Positions 1-5,784 of a DNA stretch of 16,410 bases are shown here, in pieces. The position numbers and the translations under genes were made by a program. The stretch is from Baffinella frigidus (lineage: Eukaryota; Cryptophyceae; Cryptomonadales; Baffinellaceae): the NCBI GenBank assembly GCA_026770585.1, contig MU646744.1, positions 132,432 to 148,841 of the forward strand, given 5' to 3'. Within the stretch, counting starts at the first letter, position 1, and each line of letters begins with the position of its first letter. Below the pieces are notes generated by a model. The model saw only the letters and a list, made by a program, of their open reading frames with translations, searched no databases and was not told where the DNA came from.

Positions 1-43
1 GGGTCCTAGGGGGGGGCGGTTTCTTGTGAGCGAGGAAACCCTG
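1..43. repeat. Family C MITE, right half, cut by window edge
   Basis: The sequence runs from TCCTAGGGGGGG through GGTTTCTTGTGAGCGAGG and ends CCCTG, matching the right terminal inverted repeat of the full copies at 486, 1588 and 3567. The left half lies outside the window or is missing. From 44 to 218 there are further GGTCCTAGGGCCCTAC-like words (about 145-165) but no complete element. Confidence 0.7.
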
Positions 44-218
44 TACTGTAGGACCCTCAGGAGGTGCGTGTCCTTCTTCGGGAGTAGCCCCTATCCCTTA
101 AGTGTCGAGGCGGTTAAAATTGACCTCCAAGAGGTCTTGGACAGGTCCTAGGGCCCTACGGTAGGGCGTATGAGCCTACTAGCCACTTATGCGCCTCAGG
201 AAGGATGCTGACGCGCGG

Positions 219-430
219 AGAATGTTGTATCAGTACCAACACGCCCGAGAGAGGGAGGGAGAGAGAGAGAGAGGGAGAGCGCGCGAGAGGGAGAACGAGA
301 AAGAGAGAGAGACATAGAGAGAGACAGACAGAGAGAGACAGAGAGAGAGACAGAGAGAGAGAGATGCGAGAGGGAAGTAGGGGAACTTCGACAACCTGCG
401 GACTGTAAATCACAGAACACAGAGCGTGGG
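219..430. repeat. Family D repeat, copy 1: purine microsatellite between conserved flanks
   Basis: The left flank (AATGTTGTATCAGTACC-AACACG) and right flank (GGGGAACTTCGACAACCTGC then GTAAATCACAGAACAC) both recur at 1194-1494. The interior is an imperfect GA/GAGACA microsatellite (about 244-365). The three open frames across it encode only RE, SL and similar dipeptide runs. Confidence 0.8.
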
Positions 431-485
431 CATATGTATCGGAGATAGGCACCTGCTGCCCTATGTAGGAGCGTAAGAGGCGGTG

Positions 486-605
486 CAGGGGTACCTCGCC
501 CATAAGAAACTGCCCCCCCCCACCCTAGGACCACCGTAAGGTCCTAGGCATAGGCCTACTGTAGGGTCCTAGGGGGGTTGGTTTCTTATGAGCGAGGTAC
601 CCCTG
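486..605. mobile_element. Family C MITE, full copy (120 bp)
   Basis: The termini are CAGGGGTACCTCGCCCATAA at the left and the complement of CAGGGGTACCTCGCTCATAA at the right, followed on both sides by AGAAAC, a C/G run and CCTAGGACC. The terminal inverted repeats of about 45 bp leave only about 25 bp between them. Too small to encode anything, so non-autonomous. Confidence 0.85.
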
Positions 606-654
606 TAAATCACAATCGCGGTGCAGACGTACGAGATGAGACAGGGTGATGGTC

Positions 655-800
655 CTTACATGTATGTCCTTTAGGTTTCAATTTCGCCCAACATATGCCG
701 ACGACACGCCCTTCCGTAGAAAGGACTGCAGAGAAAGCATTTTTGCTTTCGGATTGCGTTTGGAAGGGAGAGCTCAATGAGATCCGAATGCCAAAATGAC
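655..800 (+). repeat. Family A repeat, diverged copy
   Basis: The copy runs TGTCCTTTAGGTTTCAATTT, then CCCAACATATGCC, GACACGCCCTTCCGTAGAAA, GGACTGCAGAGAAAGC and TTTTTGCTTTCGGATTGCG. After the GCGTTT block it departs from the consensus (GGAAGGGAGAGCTCAATGAG) and includes GATCCGAAT. Confidence 0.8.
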
Positions 801-819
801 TTCGAGTAAGCCCTGCACT

Positions 820-864
820 GTAGGGTCCTAGGGGGGCTCGGTTTATTTTGAGCGAGGTACCCCT
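820..864. repeat. Family C MITE, right half only
   Basis: TAGGGTCCTAGGGGGGCTCG then GTTTATTTTGAGCGAGGTAC and CCCTG match the right terminus of the full copies. The left terminus is missing. Confidence 0.75.
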
Positions 865-907
865 GTACTGGCAACTCAAGTGATTGTCTCGCGGCCTCGT
901 CGTGATT

Positions 908-1146
908 CCGAGAGAGAGGGTGCGGGAGAGGATGAGGGAGAGGGAGGGAGATCGCGAGAGAGAGGGAGAGGGAGACGGAGACGGAGACGGAGACGGAGAC
1001 GGAGACGGAGACGGAGAAGGGGAGGGAGAAGGAGAGGGAGAAGGAGAGGGAGAGGGAGAGGGAGAGGGAGAGGGAGAGGGAGAGGAAGAGGGAGAGAGAG
1101 AGGGAGAGGGATAGGGAGAGGGAGGAGAGGGGGAAGGGGGAGAGAG
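908..1146. repeat. Purine microsatellite: GGAGAC, GGAGAG and GGAGAA hexamers
   Basis: The plus strand is almost pure purine for about 240 bases. A run of GGAGAC/GGAGAC units (about 970-1015) gives way to GGAGAG units (about 1030-1100). Open frames over it (Arg- or Ser/Pro-rich) are a by-product of the hexamer. Confidence 0.9.
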
Positions 1147-1193
1147 ATTGACCCGTCTCAGGAATGTCGTGAGATAGGGCTGTCTTTGTCGTA

Positions 1194-1494
1194 AGAATGT
1201 TGTATCAGTACCGACACGCGGTCGAGGGAAGGAAAGGAGGGGAGAGAGATAGGGAGAGAGAGAGCGAGAAAGAGAGAGAGAGAGATAGATAGAGAGAGAG
1301 AGAGGCGCGCGCGCTCGCGCGCGCGAGAGAGAGAGAGATACAGAGACAGAGACAGAGACAGAGACAGAGACAGAGACAGAGACATACACAGAGACAGAGA
1401 CAGAGACAGAGACACAGACAGAGACAGAGACAGAGAGGCGCGAGAGGGAAGGAGGGGAACTCCGACAACATGCAGTAAATCACAGAACACAAAG
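1194..1494. repeat. Family D repeat, copy 2, with (CAGAGA)n and a CG dinucleotide run
   Basis: It has the same flanks as copy 1 (AATGTTGTATCAGTACCGAC on the left; GGGGAACTCCGACAACATGC and GTAAATCACAGAACAC on the right) around a different microsatellite. That microsatellite holds GAGA tracts, a GCGCGCGCGCTCGCGCGCGC run (about 1306-1325) and a GACAGA array (about 1340-1430). The CG run is of a type prone to left-handed DNA. Confidence 0.8.
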
Positions 1495-1587
1495 CCCTCA
1501 ACCCTCGACTCGCCTTGCCTTCTGGCGTGCAGCGGTCGTGTTTAACGATTTATTAAACCCTGCTTTCCCCCCAGAGCGTGGGCGCTA

Positions 1588-1704
1588 CAGCGGTACCTCG
1601 CTCATAAGAAACCGTGCCCCCCTAGGACCCTACAGTAGGCCTCGGCCTAGGGACCTATGGTGGTCCTAGGGGGGGGGCGGTTTCTTATGAGCGAGGTACC
1701 CCTG
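1588..1704. mobile_element. Family C MITE, full copy (117 bp)
   Basis: It starts CAGCGGTACCTCGCTCATAA and ends with the complement of CAGGGGTACCTCGCTCATAA; the C-run/G-run inner arms meet around GTAGGCCTCGGCCTAGG. TA lies just outside both ends. Confidence 0.85.
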
Positions 1705-1779
1705 TAGGGTGAGAGTTGGGTGGTCCGAAGGCTACGTAAGGCTACGTGGACCTCGTGTAGAAAAAAAAAGAAAAAGACT

Positions 1780-1905
1780 TTACGAGCCTCTGCACTGGAG
1801 AGCTAAACGCGATCCGAAAGCAAAAATGCTTTCTTTGCAGATCCTTTCTACGGAAGGGCGTGTCGTTGGGCCGTGTTGGGAGAAATTAAAACCTAAAGGA
1901 CCTAA
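1780..1905 (-). repeat. Family A repeat, copy interrupted by family E at its tail
   Basis: In minus orientation it holds GAGCCTCTGCACTGGAGAGC, GCGATCCGAAAGC, CTTTCTACGGAAGGGCGTGT and TTAAAACCTAAAGGACCTAA. The family E MITE follows directly. Open frames here are repeat-derived. Confidence 0.85.
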
Positions 1906-2223
1906 GGCTGGAATCTATGTTGTGACAAAATACAGAATTCGTAATTCAAAGTTGCCCTAAATCGTTTTACGGCCACTTTGAGCTCGAAATGTGTGGAACA
2001 TAATGAAACGTTGCGATTTTACTTGAATTGTGTACAGCAGCAAGATTTTTTAATTCGAGCTCGAACTCGCAACGTTTCGGCATGACTCCTGTCTGAAAAC
2101 TGTTTTATGGCTGAAGCGATGTGGTTTGCATGAAAATCTGATCGGATTCGAAATAAATCAAAGTCAATAAAGTGACTTTGAATTGTGTATTTTGCCAATT
2201 CTTTCGACACATAGATTCCGCCC
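1906..2223 (-). mobile_element. Family E MITE, copy 1 (318 bp), TAA target duplication, Tourist/Harbinger-like
   Basis: The termini are GGCTGGAATCTATGTTGTGA and, inverted, GGGCGGAATCTATGTGTCGA. TAA precedes the left end (1903-1905) and follows the right end (2224-2226). The AT-rich interior holds AACGTTGCGATTTT and its complement-like CTCGCAACGTTTC. It has no coding capacity. A 3-bp TAA duplication with GG-starting inverted termini is typical of PIF/Harbinger-derived Tourist MITEs. It is inverted relative to the copy at 11915 and aligns with it over nearly its whole length. Confidence 0.85.
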
Positions 2224-2310
2224 TAAAGGACTTTTATGCAGATCTTTTCTACGGAAAGGCGTGTCCTTGGGCTATGTTGAAGGCATTTAAAACCTAAAGG
2301 ACCTAAAAGG
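2224..2310 (-). repeat. Family A repeat, truncated copy
   Basis: It holds GCAGATCTTTTCTACGGAAA, GGCGTGTCCTTGGGC and TTTAAAACCTAAAGGACC, but lacks the CACTGGAGAGC half. The following 2311-2530 holds no recognised gene or repeat. Confidence 0.75.
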
Positions 2311-2532
2311 CTTCGATAAGATGAAGGGGGTTCGCCAAGAAAGGGTCGGTCAAAATTCCCTGGGCCGAAACCTGCTCTAGCTCCAGGACCAGCCCCCGAG
2401 GCCGTGCTCACCACGGCGTTTTGGGTCCACCGGACGTGGAAACGTGTGTGCTGCTGTGTGACGTTCATTAAAGCTCCATAAGCTCCATAAGATGACAGGC
2501 AAAATCCGGGGTTTAGTACAGAAAGTGTGTGA

Positions 2533-2705
2533 AGGACCTAAAGGAACACCCAAAGAAAACCACCCTATATCCCCTCTTCACGAGCCTCTGCACTGGAGAG
2601 CTCAACGCGATCCGAAAGCAAAAGTACTTTTTCTGCAGATCCTTTCTACGGAAGGGCGTGCCGTTGGCACATGTTGGGAGCATTCAAAACCTCAAGGACC
2701 TAAAG
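2533..2705 (-). repeat. Family A repeat, nearly complete core
   Basis: It is bounded on both sides by CCTAAAGGA-type words and contains ATCCCCTCTTCACGAGCCTC, TGCACTGGAGAGCTCAACGC, GATCCGAAAGC and TTCTACGGAAGGGCGTGCCG. Confidence 0.85.
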
Positions 2706-2714
2706 GAAGCATGG

Positions 2715-2785
2715 ATTTTCGGCAGAACAAGTTCCAGTGTCCGCCTATGTTGGGAGCTCGAAGAACCTAAAGGACCTCAAGATCA
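2715..2785 (-). repeat. Family B repeat, short copy
   Basis: AACAAGTTCCAGTGTCCGCC, TATGTTGGGAGCTCGAAGAA and CCTAAAGGACC match (inverted) the family B units at 13240 and 14440. From 2786 to 2930 only short CCCTACA words (2890-2915) stand out. Confidence 0.8.
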
Positions 2786-2930
2786 CCCCCCTCTTAAGGT
2801 TTTGGCGTTTTATAAGTTTTTGAGTTAAGTGTGTACAGGTGAGGGTTTGGGGTGGTGAATGGTATTTTTCCCGACTCCTTGTGGGAGTCTACACCCTACA
2901 CTCTACACCCTACAGGGATACCTCGTTTAT

Positions 2931-3048
2931 AAGAAAACGCTTCTCAAGAAAACGCACCGGATTCGACCCCTGCGTTTTCTTAATTTAGTACCAGAGAGTT
3001 GACTAAATCTGGCGTCTAGTCAACCTGCTGGTACTAATTTAAGAAAAC
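2931..3048. repeat. Nested hairpins built on AAGAAAACGC, next to a half family C end
   Basis: AAGAAAACGC occurs at 2931-2940 and 2946-2955, and its complement GCGTTTTCTT at 2972-2981. A second, longer arm pair overlaps it: 2974-3005 with 3017-3048, 32 bases each with 28 pairing, including TTAGTACCAG and GTTGACTA, with an 11-base loop. The two folds share 2974-2981, so they are mutually exclusive. A left family C terminus (CAGGGATACCTCG) lies at 2913-2925. Confidence 0.75.
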
Positions 3049-3119
3049 ACCGACCGACCGACCTTCGAGCAAGGTTGTTCTTATAGCCGAGGCAACCATG
3101 TTCACCCTACACCCTACAT

Positions 3120-3260
3120 CGGGCTGACTCTGTACTGAGACCTTCTCACTAAATCCTGCCACCCACTGACTCAATCCTGAGACCTCCTGACTTTACCCTG
3201 AGACCTCCTGACACAATCCAGAGACCTTCTGACTAAATCTTGAAACCTCCTGACTTTGTC
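3120..3260 (-). repeat. 21-bp satellite, short array in minus orientation
   Basis: Degenerate units of the type CTGACTCAATCCTGAGACCTC are the complement of the GACTCAGGATTCAGTCAGAAA unit at 9189-9912. About six units are visible. Confidence 0.8.
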
Positions 3261-3323
3261 ACATGATATTCAGTCAGGATAACTCACGATAGAACGATGA
3301 AATCGGCAAAGATGCCAGATAGT

Positions 3324-3475
3324 TACGACCATTTGCGCTTCCGTACATGGAAGACCCCAGGTACCAGTCGGCCCTAAAAACTGGGGGAAACTGGTACCCC
3401 ACATCTCAGTCAGTTTTAGTTTTTAACAAAAAACTTGTAGTAATAAAACTGGTTCATGGGTGTCCTCGTCGGCCA
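3324..3475 (+). repeat. Family H repeat, copy 1
   Basis: Shared blocks with 10587-10745, in the same order and orientation, are CCATTTGCGCTTC, CTAAAAACTGG, TGGTACCCCACA, CAGTTTTAGTTTTT, ACAAAAAACT-GTAGT and CGTCGGCC. In both places the block follows 21-bp satellite in minus orientation. No coding potential. Confidence 0.75.
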
Positions 3476-3566
3476 CCCTAAGCCACAGGGACCGGCACAG
3501 GGAATGAGGGCACGGCCTATTGCAGGCTGCTAGGAGTCAGAGCTACGCCAACGACTGCTACATGTA

Positions 3567-3687
3567 CAGGGGTACCTCGTTCATAAAAATTGCCCCCCCC
3601 TAGGACTCTACAGTAGGCCTATAGATGCCTAGGGCCCTACGGTGGTCCTAACTGGGGGGGGGCTTTCTTGTGAGTGAGATACCCTTG
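3567..3687. mobile_element. Family C MITE, full copy (121 bp)
   Basis: It has CAGGGGTACCTCGTTCATAA at the left and the complement of CAAGGGTATCTCACTCACAA at the right. The outside flanks TACATGTA (3559-3566) and TACATGGT (3688-3695) agree at their first six bases. They could be an 8-bp duplication with two changes (hAT-like, as CAGGG ends are) or simply TA duplications. Confidence 0.82.
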
Positions 3688-3763
3688 TACATGGTGGCCG
3701 TGTTGGTTTCAATCTGTAATAAACGCACTTTTCTCTCTAAGTCCTGCTCAGACATTGCCTCTG

Positions 3764-3813
3764 TGGTGGTCCTATGGGGGGGGGGGCAGTTTCTTATGAG
3801 CGAGGTACCCCTG
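3764..3813. repeat. Family C MITE, right half only
   Basis: GTGGTCCTATGGGGGGGGGG then CAGTTTCTTATGAGCGAGGT and ACCCCTG match the right terminus of full copies. It lies 76 bp after the full copy at 3567-3687. Confidence 0.75.
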
Positions 3814-3873
3814 TAGGCTGGCTTCACGATTCTTTGCGGCCTGATTCTCCGTACGTGAGCACAACGCAGCCAG

Positions 3874-3976
3874 TGCTTGGGTGCTTTGGTGCTGGGTATT
3901 ACACTCGACTCGCATCTCACTCCTGCCTCACCACAGAAGAGACAGGAAACACTCTGCGTCTGAACTCCAGTGCGAC
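3874..3976 (+). repeat. Family I repeat, copy 1
   Basis: Blocks GGTGCTTTGGTGCTGGGTAT, TACACTCGACTCGCATCTCA and GGAAACACTCTGCGTCTGAA recur (inverted) at 6797-6897 and 8808-8910. A CTCCAG near 3970 could act as an acceptor. Confidence 0.7.
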
Positions 3977-4078
3977 AAGCAAGCAAGATCTCGTGGAAAA
4001 TTCGCTTCTTCCATTTGCACATCTTCCCAATGCACCCGCGTGCCACCGACAGACGCGTCGGACGTCGCACCAAAAACC

Positions 4079-4120
4079 ATGGAGCCCGGCACGTACTGTG
4101 TTGGCGACCTGGGATACGTC
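4079..4120 (+). CDS. Possible first exon of an unrecognised gene (peptide with GTYCVGDLGYV)
   Basis: ATG at 4079 sits in a strong context (ACCATGG) and begins MEPGTYCVGDLGYV. This resembles the N-terminal GTYYVGDLCYV-type motif that I recall from hypothetical proteins of algae and large algal viruses; the resemblance is from memory and covers only about 11 residues. After GYV the frame becomes low-complexity (PQSPPPSFSPFSLPP) over a pyrimidine tract that looks intronic, with possible acceptors such as CTCTGCAG near 4147. No continuing exon was found. It may be a gene fragment, or chance. Confidence 0.25.
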
Positions 4121-4139
4121 CCTCTTTCTCACCTACTCT

Positions 4140-4880
4140 CTCTGCAGCCCCAGAGCCCCCCTCCCTCGTTTTCACCTTTCTCTCTCCCCCCAAGTCAACT
4201 TCGCGCTGAGTGACCGCGGATCCTCATCATGTGACTGGTATCCGTGAGCTACGATTCGTCGCTCTATTGTACTCATCGTAGCGCCCCGCCTCCGCTTAGT
4301 CGCTCTCCATCTCCTCCTCCTTGCCCTCATCCTCCTCTTCCTCCTCGCTCTACATCTCCTCATCCTCGGAACCCTCGCGAACCAGGAGGCGCACGTCAGT
4401 GTTGCTCACCTGCTGGGCGAGAATTCAGTCCCCGCACAGAACAGGCTATTTTTCAGAAACTATCCATCTAATTATTTCCTGGTACAAAACTAGGTATTCT
4501 GAACCCCTAAAACTGATGAATGGCTCCAATACCAAGCCAAATCTGAAATCAAATCTATTCAGGACCACGAAGAAATTGTGAGCCACCAGAATCCATAGAG
4601 ATGATCGGTTTGATTTCCATCTCCACCACCCCATTTAAACCCCTGGGTCATCAACAAACAATTTGCCACGATCAGACACCGTCAGGTATGCAAATAAGAG
4701 AAAGGTGAACGTGTTAATCACAGATTGAGGCCTCAGGAGATTGCGATTGCCCATATTTTGAACCACCCTCAAAGAAACACATTTGTGTGAAGTTGAGACG
4801 GGGCTATTTTCAAGAGGGTATTCTGAGATGTGCGTAAGGCGAACCTCGAGTTCGGAGAAGCCACAGTTGCGCACGTCCTT
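4140..4880. other. Pyrimidine-rich stretch and CTC microsatellite, then no recognised feature
   Basis: 4120-4200 is C/T-rich (CTCTCTCTGCAG and CCTTTCTCTCTCCCCCC) and 4298-4370 is an imperfect (TCC)n tract. From 4380 to 4880 I see only short open frames with no family resemblance and no repeat shared with the rest of the window. Confidence 0.55.
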
Positions 4881-4916
4881 GAAGCGAGTGAAAAGCTGCC
4901 CAGGGAAATGCCCAGA

Positions 4917-5341
4917 GGGTGTAGGGTTCAGGGTTGAGGGTTTAGAGTTTAGGGTTTATGGTTTAGGGTTTGGGGTTTAGGGTTTAGGGTTTAGGGTTTG
5001 GGATTTGGGGTTTAGGGTTGGGGGTTTGGGGTTTGGGGTTCGGGGTTTAGGGTTAAGGGTTGAGGGTTTAGGGTTTGGGGTTTTAAGGTTTAGGGTTTAG
5101 GGTTCAGGGTTTAGGGTTTAGGGTTTAGGGTTTAGGGTTTAGGGTTTAGGGTTTAGGGTGTAGGGTTAAGGTTTAAGGGTTTAGGGTTTAAGGTTTTAAG
5201 GTTTAGGGTCCGGGGTTTAGGGTTTAGGGTTAAGGTTGAGGGTACAAGGTTTTGGGTTTAGGGTTTAGGGTTTAGGGTTTAGGGTTTAGGGTTTAGGGTT
5301 TAGGGTTCAGGGTTTAGAGTTCAGGGTTTAGGGTTTAGGGT
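4917..5341 (+). repeat. Interstitial telomere-like array, (TTTAGGG)n
   Basis: About 425 bp of TTTAGGG with variants (TTCAGGG, TTGAGGG, TTTGGGG, TTAAGGG). Perfect runs lie at about 5109-5155 and 5258-5308. The G-rich strand is the plus strand. Near-identical words flank it on both sides (GAAGCG-AGTGAAAAGCTGCC at 4881 and GAAGCGTGAGAAAACCTGCC at 5343). Confidence 0.95.
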
Positions 5342-5687
5342 GGAAGCGTGAGAAAACCTGCCCAGAGGGCCCCAACGTGATATTCAATCGGCTTCAATGA
5401 AAAGATTGGCCTCTCTGTGGATCCTTACCACGTAAGGGCGAGGTGTCCACTTTTGTTAGGAGTACAAAACACCTAAAGGACCTAAAGACAAGGGCTCCAA
5501 GAACGCCCAAATCGCTGGTAAAACTTGCCAGATTGGCGGGGCTTGAGGATTGGAGGATATGCCCCCAGCGTACCAGCTATCCCTAAACGTTTTTATATGG
5601 TGTCAGTTCGCCGCAGTCAAAATACTTCGTTCTCGGTGGTCCGTTAGGTTGGGAATCAATGAAACCCAAAGGTCCTAAAGGTCTCAC
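5342..5687. other. Presumed RBR intron 5 and 3' region, with degenerate family A pieces
   Basis: No coding segment could be tied to the gene here. Two weak matches to family A in minus orientation are visible, about 5420-5490 and 5600-5685; both end in copies of CCTAAAGG. The first 27 bases (5343-5369) repeat sequence found on the other side of the telomeric array. Confidence 0.5.
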
Positions 5688-5784
5688 CTCGGAGAACACT
5701 TGCTCGCCGACTTCCACCCGGGCGGTGCGCAGCAGGCTGAGCGTGCGGAGGCGGTGCAGGAAATCCATGCACTCTTCGTCATCA
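5688..5784 (-). CDS. RBR gene exon 5: C-terminal helical block
   Basis: The first base completes a Ser codon with exon 4 to give WPSDDEEC; then MDFLHRLRTLSLL and ARVEVGEQVFSE follow. This matches the (E/D)C-x2-FHR-x-RTL-x-LLR pattern that follows RCPMYL in the family. The exon ends at GAG|GTGAGA, a near-perfect donor in phase 0. Reading through it runs directly into family A tail sequence (PLGPLG), so the protein must splice onward. No convincing downstream exon was seen before the telomeric array at 5341. Confidence 0.8.

Noticed and set aside
219-430. Regularly repeated tracts considered as a CRISPR array
   Set aside because: There are no unique spacers between conserved repeats; these are microsatellites, and the genome is eukaryotic.
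610-1389. Open frame of 259 codons on the minus strand, Ser/Pro-rich
   Set aside because: It is the GGAGAG/GACAGA microsatellite read in one frame; composition and period are explained by the hexamers, and it runs on into a family A repeat.
2492-2828. Open frames with LHEPLHWRAKRDPKAK- or LCTGELNAIRKQK-like peptides here and at 1709, 13585, 14625, 15082 and 15987
   Set aside because: The peptides come from family A repeats read in different frames. Copies carry frame-changing indels, so the similarity is at DNA level, not protein level.
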